Below are positions 11,101-23,000 of a DNA stretch of 64,000 bases, piece by piece. The position numbers and the translations under genes are program-made. The stretch comes from Asterias rubens (Eukaryota > Echinodermata > Asteroidea > Forcipulatida > Asteriidae): positions 7,892,098-7,956,097 of the forward strand of contig NC_047071.1 of the NCBI RefSeq assembly GCF_902459465.1, written 5' to 3'. Under the pieces are notes generated by a model, which ran no database searches, was not told the origin of the DNA, and worked only from the letters and a program-made list of their open reading frames with translations. How positions within the stretch are numbered: the stretch's first letter is position 1; every line of letters begins with the position of its first letter.

Positions 11101-14100
11101 CAGGAGCATCTGCCCACTTTCCTCCTTGAAGATGATCTGCAAAAATTTGTTGTAGCAGTCTAGCCAGCGATGCGATGGTAGAATGATTTTTAGAATCATC
11201 TGTACTTTATTGTAACAATCCACTGGTTGCATTCAGAAATGATACGGTAGGCCTATATGTTGAATCGGTTCCCCCGAAAGCGCTCAAGTGGTAAGTGGCG
11301 AAAACCTTTCTCTCTCAAAGTCGGCCGGACGAATTCCAAGAAGGACCCATGGCAACCACTTATTTCATCTCCCCTCTTCTGCAATGGCCTTACATGTAGT
11401 TCTCACCAATCTTGTGGTTCCTGGCTCTGACTTTTTCAGGAAACTTGGATCCAGAATGGGTGGATTGTCTTCAAACACTACAGTATCTTATCTGCCTCCA
11501 CCAGGCATGCTGAAACAGTATCTGCCATATGGACCAAGGCATGCAGGCCACAAAAGAAGTTACACAGCTGCCCTAATGATTTCCGCTCATCATTTGTCAA
11601 TGGTCAATGCCTCATAACTATCCAGCACCTCAGGCAACACTGTCTTCTTACATTATATTTTAATAATAATAATAATAATAAACCGTTCTTATAAAGCGCA
11701 TTACACACAGAGTCCCAATGCGCTGTACCAGCAATGTGTTGAATTTTATTTGTGTTGCTGCCCTATCGGACATGGTACTTGTAATCTTGGTTAGTATTTT
11801 CTTCGCGGTGTTCCTTTCACTGGTTTGAGCTTGGTCATCTATGTCTCGTAAAATTTGTTGGAAAGTATTCAGGACGTCCTGGCCAGACTTCGAAGCAATA
11901 TTGCAAAGTCCTACAGTACATGGTGTACATCGTTCCCTTCTCATCTGCTAGGTGAAAACCTTCGTACTTCTTACCGATTTTTGATGTCTCATCACTCAAC
12001 AGTGCCAACCTTCCTCTGACCTGTCGGTTCCAAGCAGTTTATTAGGCATTCGCCTCAGCCAAATTGGGATCTCATGGTCTTCACACTTCTTGAGCAGATG
12101 GTGATGTACATGATGTACTGCGACCTGCTTTTTCTTTCTACCGGGAATCTTAAAAAGTACCGGGAAGAGAGGTTAGTTTAACCAACAGTGGCCCCAGCCA
12201 TATGGCAGTGTATGGGCTGTAGTTTGCGGGACTTGCTAGGTAACATCTAAACTTAGAGGCTTTGTTTAGCTTGTGCACAATGTCACCCTCCTCAAATGCA
12301 CAGTAGTCATGGTAGTTACATGTATATGTTTTAAATCCTAATTCTTCTTAAGTTTGTGCAGCCCCGATGTTCTTTCTAGCCAGGGCATGAACTCTAAGCA
12401 TTCTCTTCATCAGATTTTTTGCACATTATTCATGAGGCTGGTCTTTCTCCACACTATTACTTTTCATTTCATAAACTAGTTCTACCAGTTCCATTGAGTC
12501 CTGAAAACTCTTTCCTAGAATTACAATGTCGACAAATAATATGCCACAACACGTTCCCAAGTGAGACCCCTTAGTATACAATTAGTGTTATAGCCAGCTG
12601 GAAATTAACCGGGGCAATGCATAACCCGTACCTGGTGATAAAGGCAGTTTTGTGCATATCTTTTTCGGGCATTTCAATTTGATAATACCCGCTACTCATA
12701 TCTAGTGTATTGAAAAATGCCTTCCCTTCTAACACATCTAGGCATTCTTCAATATTTGGAAGCGGAAACGCATCCTTGATGGTTACATTATTGAGGTCCC
12801 TGTAATCTATACAATAACGGACCTGGCCACTCATGCCGTCACGCCTGGCTGGTTTATTGCATAATCACCACACAGCTATGGTCGTACAAAAAAAAAAAAC
12901 TTTCCACGTGTTTATTGCTACATGTATTAGTGTTATTCAATATTTCATTATTTCAGGCCTTGTTACCGCTGGTAAACTGTCCACTGATAGATTACACTTT
13001 GGAGTTCCTTGCAAGTGCAGGGATGCAGGAAGTGTTTGTCTTTTGCTGTGCTCATGCAGATCAACTCAAACAACACATCCGGTAAGTTTGTCTCCATTGT
13101 GAAATATCAAAGTATAATTTTCTGTATTAGGCCTAATAGCTAGTATGTAAAGATGTCTGATTGTGTTTCTAAGTAAATTATGTTGTCATGAATAGTCTTG
13201 AGCGACACAATTGGTTCACAACACAGGGTCATGTAGCTGCGATTATATAACTGACATACAGATCCTTGTCATTTGATTGGTGGAACGTACTTCACATGAC
13301 ATTCACTATTACTCCCATCCGCAACGGCGATCAAAAAGACCTATTCGCCCACGGGGAATCAACAGTTAGGATCATCCTTGTTCCCAATGTTTTTGAGCAG
13401 TACAGCGCCGCCGCGCCGCTGCTAAAACAAATTAAGGAGCACCTGTGCAAAAGGTTATGATCCGATTTGTGCACTGTTGCCGCTACGGGGCACTATATGA
13501 TTTTTGGTTGTCAGTAATTTGTGTGATTTTTCATAATGTTATACTTTTAAAATACATTTTTGTGGCGGCACGATTAAGCGAGTAGTTGAAAAACAGTAAG
13601 TCACAACTCGGCTGAGCAATCAATAGTTGCGACTACAACACTAGTAGTCTCACTATTCGCCCAGGCTTAATGCCTGAACTACGTTACTAAGTACTAGCTG
13701 CACGAATAATATGTGCTACCAAATGCAATGTAAATGAGAAGAGTCTACCATGCAAATTTTCCCGTATTCAAAAAATTTTATGACAACTTTAGTCTCAGAA
13801 GTTCACGGTCTATTCTGTTCTAAAACATGATGTAACTATGATGCCTCTCTGTTTCCTTGTTCTGAGTGTTTTTCAAAGTTTTTACAAGTGGGGTTACTTG
13901 TCTGACTAAATGTGCAGTGCTATTATCAGACAAGAGGCGCCAACCAGGAGAAGGTTTTTGATGTGGCATTTGTGATTCTTAAACTAATTTTTGTCCACCC
14001 CTCCTCCATACAGGGCTTCCAAGTGGAACCATGAGAGCTCTCACTGTACGGTCACGACCATAGTATCGGAAGGCTGCGGCTCCATCGGGGATGCTCTACG

Positions 14101-16969
14101 AGAGATTGAACGTAAATCTAGGATCAGGTCTCACTTTGTTCTAGTGAGTGGTGATCTCGTGTCTAACATGCCGCTAAAAGAGCTAATTGATCAGCATAAG
14201 TGAGTAGTCCTAGGACCAAGAGTTTCCCCACAAGGGTCGAAATTTAACTAGATTTTCCCACAAGGGTCAAAATTTAACTAGATTTTCCCACAAGGGTTGA
14301 AACGCTACTAGATTTTTCCCACAAGGTTCAAAATTTAACTAGATTTGCATGGTGCCAGCATTAAAAAAAATGGGGTCATGCATTTTAAAGATTGGTTGTT
14401 GTCAACGTAATGCAGATTTACAGGCAAAATTATAAAGAAAGATACCATAAAAGTCACATGTGAAAGTTTCGGTTGAGTTCAGCGCTACTTGCTGAGAAAA
14501 CAGCAACAAACTGTCAACAGTACTTTCACATGAAGGTCAAATTCATCTTATTTAGCAAGGTGACAGTAGTTACCAACCATCCATGGCCGCACCATTCGCA
14601 AACAGGTCATGAACCCTCAGAAATCTGAGAAACGCTTTCAGTCTTTATGGTCATACATTTTTGGAGTACGATCCTACCTTTAAATCTGGTCCGGATCACA
14701 TATTACATTAGCATGTTATGTGTTGTATTACTGTACATATTGTAGCGCAGACTTAGCTTTCCCAGTTCACACAGTTTTTATGGAGACAAGGAGAGTTTTC
14801 CTTGTGTTTTCTGGGTGCTATAGTGAGATTTTATTTGCGTGATAAAACTTCAAACTTTACCATAGACTAAACATAAGTTCTTTTGGCCATTAATTTTGAC
14901 ACTGCTTTACAAAAATCACCAAATGCAGAAACAGGCAATGGTGCGCTTAATGTAGGAGACCCTTCCCTGGCTACCTGGTTAGCCAATCGTCGGGGGCGGC
15001 CAGCAGACGAAGCTCCAAAGCCGAGTTGTGCTGGTGTCCCCTACCGGCTGATCGACTTCGCTTTAAGACTATCTATGTAGAAAATATGTAAAAGACTAAT
15101 TTTCCTTTGTTTTACAGAGAGCGATTTAGGGCTGATAAATCCTCCGCGATGACTTTAGTCTTCAAGAAGGCATTCCCTGGTCACAGAACAAGGAGTTTAG
15201 AAGATGAGATTGTGATTGCCACAGACAGCACACAAAGAATACTCAACTACCAGAAAATGCACGGCAAGACAAAAGCTAGGTTTCCCTTGGTGAGCTATCT
15301 CAAATGGTTTAAAGGCACTAGACACGTGTGGTTATTATCAAAGACCAGTATTATCACTAGGTGTATCCCATTGTATGCATAAAATAACAAACCTGCGAAA
15401 ATTTGGGTTCAACTGGTCATCGGAGTTGCGAGAAAATTATGCAAGAAAAAACACCCTTGTTGGACGAATTTGTGTGCTTTCAGATAGGAATAAAATACTT
15501 CTAGCTAGATGTCTTTTATTATTTTAGTGGGAAATAACCTCTTTCTCAAAAATTACGTTACTTCAGAGGGAGTCGTTTCCCACAATGTTTTATACTACAA
15601 TCAACAGCTCTCCAATGCTTGTTACCAAGTAAGTTTTTGAGTTAATATTTGTTTGGAGTAATTACCAAGCGTGTACCTTCCCTTTAAGAACAACCTCCAA
15701 AAGCTAGGCATTTAAGGTTCAAAATGCTAGAAAAAAAAGGGGGCTCTGACAGTTAAGGTCTAACATGTGTTTTTAGTTTACCAACTCATTGTTTTGATGT
15801 TAATGCTCAGATTGTATTCAGAAGATTGAGTTAATATGTAGATTACTTTGGGTTTCCTTGCAGAGTTTATTTGAGGAGAATTGTCAGATGAGTCTACGCT
15901 ATGACCTGATGCACAGCCACATCAGTATATGCTCACCTCGGGTCACTGAGCTGTTTGTCGACAACTTTGACTACCAGACTATGTCAGATTTCATCCGTGG
16001 GGTACTTCTTAATGAAGAGGTAAACGTCTCAAGATTGGGGGATTCTGAGGGTTAAGGGATTTCACACAAGAAAGGGTGTGTTAAAGGCAGGGTATCAGGG
16101 CGTGAACTTTCGGTAAAATCCCAGGAACTCAAACTGGTCATTGGACCAAAATGTACAACTATTGGGCCTGAATATTCTTTTCTTGTAATAATTGCCAAAT
16201 AAAATAATATCAAACAAGGAAAAACAAAATTAATTTTACTTGATTTGCATTACGCTAATTCAGTTTACACATGCCCTTGCATAGTCATAAATACTGCAAA
16301 ATGGGGCCAATACAATACAAATCAGTTCTCCGTGCACACACCATGCTGTCAGACCTAAAATGGACGGTTTGTTTATGAAATTGATGTTGGCACCCTTACT
16401 GAGTTCACCATTTATTTATAACTTTATATTCATCAATATAGATTGAAGGCAACAAGCTTTATGTTCATGTCATAGAAGAGGAATACGCAGCTAGAGTTAC
16501 GAATCTACCAATGTATGATTCTATAAGGTATGTGTTTAATTCATTTCCAAAGAGTAAGGAAGTGTCCAGGCAGAGCGGTTAAGAGGACGGAATTTAAACT
16601 CTGGTGTTTCTGATCAGCAGAGTGTGGGTTAGAGTCCCAGTCGTGACACTTGTGTTATTATGCATGACACTTTAACCATTGCTTCGTCCTTTGGATGGGA
16701 CATAAAGCCGTTGGTCCCATGTGTTGTGTAATGCATGTAAAAGAACCCAGTGCACTTATTGAAAAAAGAAGAGGTTTGTTCCTGGTTTGATCAACAGCAT
16801 ATTGTGCCACAGCACTTTTTAAAAGCATTGTATGGTGCTACTTATGTAAAGGAGTAAACCTCATAATTCAAACATACATGTACTCCACATACCATGCAGG
16901 AAAATACTGAATGTTAAAGCGCCTTGAGCGTTACTGAGTGTCGGATATGCGCGCTATATAAGAAACCAC

Positions 16970-17027
<58 letters not shown>

Positions 17028-20000
17028 AAAGTCGCAGCCAAGCAGTTTAGTACACTAGACTGACGTTGTGACATGTGTGAGAGCTAAGTCATCTAAGTCA
17101 TGGTTTTTGGAACCGTTTAATTGTTTTAATCCTATATAAATGTAGATGTATACAATAAAACTAACATGTGAACATTTCTCAGATTGAGTATTCCAATGAG
17201 GGATTATTTTTATTGCACAGACAAAACCATCTGGTATGGGGACCCTCTCAAAAATGCTACCACATTTTTGCAATGAAATCAGATTTATTTTATAATCTAC
17301 AATTTGGAAAACCAAAGGTAGGGCCTATACTTTCCCTGTGAACATTTCATGTCTTGAACTTAATTAAACATTTTAATTAATGAGATGCATGTCTTTCCTT
17401 GTAGCAAGGATGTGATTAGGAGGTGGTCTCACCCAATGGTGCCAGACAACTTAACGGCTGAAGGAGAAGGTTACAAGCTTGGCAGGCACAATGTATATTT
17501 AGCCAGTAATGTCACATTAGAAAGGTTAGTGAACTTATTTGCATTCATGTTAATTGTTGTTCTATTTTATTTGGGGTTGAACGAACAAAAACAAGAGCAA
17601 GACTAAGGCCTGGTTCATACTTCCTGCGAATCAAATGTGAAGCGAATTTGACGTCACAACTCTTTTTGCTGCAAATATTCGCAAAAGTTGAGCACAGTTC
17701 TACTGCTGCGGATTATTCATTGTGAATTTGTGACGTCAAAATTCATATCACATTCGCAGTAGCAGGAAGTATGAACCAGTCTTTACACCTGCAACCTGAT
17801 TTATCTACAAACTGACATATTTAGCCCTAACAAAAATATTGCCGAAATAGGCGAGTTAAAACCTATTGTCACTGGTTCAAGTCCCACCCTAGTAAACTTG
17901 TCTTTGTTCAAAATAATGATTCAAAATTTGATTCTGGTGATTGGTCATTAGAGTGATATTAAAGTAATATGTGTTAGGTAAGATAAGAAGGAAGAAAGGA
18001 AGAGGAGTGTGTACAGGGAACCTTGTTCTCGGGGGGGGGGGGGGTATCCATCTCCCCGTGCATGCCTTGCTCGCTTGTAATTTAGTTTTACTTGGGGCCA
18101 TGGCCGATCCACTCTTCACGCCCACTTAAAAGGTTTGAGTACTTTTTCAAAATGTCCACAGATTTACATTAAACTTACACATGTGCATAGTAATGATAGT
18201 AGAAATCTTCCCTCGAAATATAACATGCTGAGTTGCTGTACTTGTACTACTTTGGCAGTAAAAAGTGTTAACATGCTGCCATTCTATGCTGAATCTGCTT
18301 TCAGGGGTAGTATTCTACAGGAAGACGTCGTTGTGGGTCAGGGAACTACTATCGGCACTAACACCTTTATCACACATTCAGTTATTGGTAAAAACTGTCA
18401 AATAGGTGAGTATACAAATTTGGTAATATTTCCCAAGGTAGGTTTTATGTATCAAGAGCTTTTAAGGGATTTTGATTCTGGATAACATGGTGTTTTCTTT
18501 GGTCATCTTTGGCTTCAGTGTATTTCTAAGCCATTTAATGGAACAAATTGATTCTACTTAAACTATGTAAATCAATGTGCCTCTGAAATATATTATTTAA
18601 TTTCTCGTGATAGTATTATTTTGTACTTCTTTTTATTTTTGATTTTTTTCATGATTTGATTTTTCGTCTGAGGATCAGGGGCTAATTTTATTTCACTGCT
18701 TAACGGTAAGCAAATTTTTGTGCTTGCTTTAGCAGAAAATTTTGCTTTAGTATAAGCGTAAGCATATTTCACAGGTTAGCAAGAAAATTAATTGCCAGCT
18801 TGCTCATCCACCTGGATGTGCATTGTTACGCCATTCATTTTCAAACAGCTGGAAGCATTGGAAGGTAAGCATTGCTTTGTGTGATACGCTGAGCAGCGCT
18901 ATGAAATGGAAATTTGCGCCGTAAGCAAACAGTCTGCCACTAGGCAGCACTATGAAATGGAGCAATGATCCATAAAGCCTTTAGGGTATGATGCAACCTG
19001 TAACATAATATTCATTTCATAGCTGACTGCCGCTCACCCATATGTCACCACAAACAACGCAAGCTGACATGCCGGTGGTTCTTAAAAACAGATTTGATGC
19101 ACAATGCAATATCCATTGATGTTTATAAAACACACTCTGTGTGTTAATATGAAATTTCTGCTAGAAAAGACGCAAAACCTTGCTTACCAGTCATCAGCCT
19201 TTTGAAATTTGGCCATGGTCTTGGTCTTTATAAGCTAAATAAATTCCCCTTTCAAATCCTTTGTATAAATCAATGATTTTTCTAACAGAACCACTTTGCA
19301 TTTCCACTAGGTGAGAATGTCAAACTTGAGAATACATACGTATGGGACAACGTAACGATAGAATCTGACTGCAAGCTTAACATGGCTGTTCTATGCGACA
19401 GGGTTCACATCAAAGATAGCGTCATTGTAAACTCTGGATGTATTATCTCATTCGGGGTAGGTTTTCAAAGACAGCTCAATACATACAAGTTTAATTAAAG
19501 AACATTATTTGTGGTTTTACCCATAAACACCAATGTGGTTTCCATACCCTTAATAATAAGGCTTATACTGATGTATGTTAGAACGGTATACTCAGTACTT
19601 TCTTGAGCTCTGTGAAAAAAACAAACATGCATTTTACCCATGACCTTTGCAATTCTAGAGCACTGCAATTCTAGAGCAGTGTCTTACCAACTAAACCACT
19701 GAGAATGTCCGGTAGCTAGAGGCAGTTCAAATAATAAAGTTCACAGTAATAAAGACACAAACCTTTTCTGAGTACCCCTCTCTCATCACTCCTTGGGAAA
19801 CCGCTCTTTCTCTCGGTCTGGTCCTTCCCTATGGAACTCACTCCCCATCAAACTCAAAAAGGAAACGTTCTTCAACACGTCCAAGAACCAACTCAAGACC
19901 CACCTCTTCACACCAGCTGCTTCTCCTTCTGTTTATTTTGTTTAATTAGTTCCTTCAGTTGTTAGCTTTGTTAGGGTTCCTGCACCAGGAGTGTCACCTG

Positions 20001-23000
20001 TGACTGACATGGCGCATTACAAGTTTCCTTTATTATTATTATTGTTATTAATAACTAATTGTTACCCATATACCCTAATAATATGCCTGTGATTGTTTTT
20101 CCCAGAACTAGGGTGAGTACTGATTATACAGTGCTATAAAACACACATCGGTGTATATGGGTAAAAACAAAACTATACACAAGTTGCACTGTGTCTTGCA
20201 CTTCTTGCTTGCAAACGATTTGGTTGCCATATGGAAAGGTTTGCTGTAACACCATGTAATGACTATCTCTCAATGAGTTAGGGTGGTTCTCAACTCGCCG
20301 TTTCGATCAGTATGCTCTGATTGTAGAGATAGAGATAGTCATTACATGGTGTTACCGCTAACCTTTCCATATCGTATTTCCACCATGCAAAGTTTCAAAT
20401 CCTACTAATTTTGTTACCCTTGCCTGCCCCCACCCCCGACTCGCAAATGGAAACGTCTAGTTCTGTAACTGCCTCTGTTATTTCTCAACAAGTTGGTGTC
20501 TATCTCACTTTTTATGAATGTACATGTAAACCATTCAATGACAAAAGTGAAAACAATTCAAATATTTCAATTACTTTTTCCAGGTCAAAGTGGGGCCTAG
20601 TGTCACCCTCCCTCCAGGCACACTCCTAACAAGATACCCCCCTGGCCACAGTGTATTTGACCAGGACCACAGTGACATGGACCATACCATGCAACCGATA
20701 GGGGATGTTCCAGTGGATACAGAGGTTATTGGGGAAGGGGGTGAAGGCTATGTATGGAATGCAACACAAGATGAAGATGAGGAGGAAGAAGTCCTCAGAC
20801 AACAACTACTAGGTAAAAATATCTTATTACAGTGACCTCCTATTTGCTTCTTAGAGGTACTGCACTCCTTTGGTAATTGTCATAGACCAGTCTTCTCACA
20901 TGGTGTATCCCAACATATGCATACAATAACAATTGGTCAGACCTGAATACTTTTATTATTTGATTGAGAAATTACCTCTTTCTCTGCCTTTCACACAAGT
21001 TCTCATATCCGCCACTAAGTGACGCTCCATGCACATTCTGTATTTTTCTGCATGGTATGTTGGGCTACGTTTGAAGTGTAAGACCCAATCTAATGGTTTA
21101 CAAGATGCTGTGGCTATGCAGTCAGTGAAACCTGGAGTAATGGGGCAAACCCCGTTTCTTTATGATAAGTGCACTAGCTTTTACGTGTGTTACACAACAC
21201 ATGGGAACAACGACTTTACATCATATCCAAAGGATGAAGCATTGATTAAGTGTCTTGCTTAAGGACCCACGTGTCACGACCGAGACTCGATTCCACACTG
21301 TGTTGACCAGAAACACAAGAGCTTGAGTTCAGTGCTCTTATCCGCTCGGCAAAGACATGCCATTAGGTAGCCCCCTAAATAAATGATGTCTTTGCCCCTT
21401 CTTGCCACCCCCCTGCAAATGAAAATGTCTAATTACGCCACTGATGAATGCGTAGGTTGGATTTGAACCCCTGACCTTTGCCATTCTGGTTCAGTAGTCT
21501 TACGACTAGACCACCAAGGGTGCCTGATTGCTAGATGAAGTTCAAATCCTATTGATATTTCACAGTACATGTAGGTACCATAATCACTTTTGATAACGTG
21601 TTGTTATTTGCCTTCTATCTCGGCCAGGTTTAAATATCTCCGTTGAGGAAGAGGGAGCAAGTAGCTTGGAAGACTCTGAAGATGAAGATGATGACAGACT
21701 GACCTCAATCTCACCCCCACCAGACGATACTAAATGTAGGTTAACTCATACATGTTTGTTACATCAGGTTGGCTCAGTGCTTTCTTTCCCTGCCTTTCAC
21801 ACACCTGTGGACACTAGTTTGAATCCCACCTCAGACGCAGAGCCTTGCATGTGGTCTGTGTTTTCAGTCCCTACCTGATTGCGTGGGTGTTCCCCCATTG
21901 GAGTTTTCCTCTTTTTTTTTGACCCATTTACACCGATGTGTGTACATGTACATCTATTTATATTTCTTTTTTCCTACTCCTGTAATTGGCGCTAATTGTG
22001 CTGTTGGATGTGTAACTATAAAAAGAATATATAAATACATCATCATTTTTCTGAAATAGAAAATTTGATTGGCTGGTATTTTCCCGCTTCCTTCTGGATC
22101 CTTTCCTTAATCCCTTTCCCCCTCTCTTTTTCTATAAATGGATATGTATTTGTTTGTACTTGTTTTATGCCTCTGAAGAAGGTCCGGTTTGGATTGAAAG
22201 CTAAGGCCACCTACCCTATTCATTAAATATATCATCATTTACATATTTATATGTCAACTGATGCGTTTTAAAGGGAAGGTATATATGGGTAATCGTTCTT
22301 GAAATTAATGGCAATAACAATTTTTGGTTACAAGCCTAAAGCGGCTTTCGATTGTACATGTATAAATGGTTTTGAGATCCATTTCACTTGAAATAATGTG
22401 GTTATGGAAAAAGATTTCAGTTTTTATGCCCCAAACCTTGAATCCAAGAAGCGTTAGTGTCAGTAACGTTTCTCAGATTGTGTATTTGGGATAACTCTCC
22501 CTGCATTGACAGATTTGCTCAAAATTTTGTTTAATGAGATTTCTACCGGTTATAGGATTTAAACAATCGGAAAGTTCAAAAAATCAAAGGTATACCTTTA
22601 TACTTTGCCTTTTACACACAATCTCTCTATCCCACAGTATTCTACAATGAAGTTGTAGACAGCTTACAACGCACTGTAGACGAGAATGTGAAGGTAGAAA
22701 ACTTAATACTGGAAGTCAACTCTTCAAAGTATGCCTATAATGTATCCATGAAGGAGCTTAACCAACTAGTAGTCAAAGCAATAATGGAGATGCCCCACCT
22801 CAGAGCAGTTGAACCTCTAACAGCCGCTCAGTTACTACCAGCACTCAAAAAGGTAGGCAAATGCATAAACATCCCAGTTATTAAAGGCACCAGACACTAT
22901 TGGTTGTTACTCAAAAGAATGTTTAGCATAAAACTTTCTTGGTAACCAGCAATGGGGAGCTATTGATAGTACACAACGTTGTGAGAAAGGGCTCCCTCTA

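Larger units (their letters stand above)
8190..17524 (+). other. EIF2B5: EIF2B5 exons 1-7: nucleotidyltransferase-like domain
   Basis: Residues 1-325. A short lysine-rich head ([12 protein letters not shown]) is followed by [41 protein letters not shown], a [11 protein letters not shown] block (the DxxxN-like site of the pyrophosphorylase fold), [35 protein letters not shown] and NFDYQT. These match the eIF2B-epsilon version of the NTP_transferase family in order and spacing. The epsilon head is much shorter than in mammals, which accounts for most of the length difference. Confidence 0.9.
18305..20812 (+). other. EIF2B5: EIF2B5 exons 8-10: left-handed beta-helix and linker start
   Basis: Residues 326-484. 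Hexapeptide-type repeats run through [66 protein letters not shown] and [14 protein letters not shown]. In the family this fold mediates eIF2B-gamma/epsilon assembly. Exon 10 then turns into an acidic linker with [12 protein letters not shown] and DEDEEEE. The GYVWNA segment corresponds to the conserved GYLWKA of vertebrates. Confidence 0.9.

Noticed and set aside
10678..11155. Plus-strand open frames near 10.7-11.1 kb
   Set aside because: They are shadows of the minus-strand decayed gene, whose blocks show collinear protein similarity.
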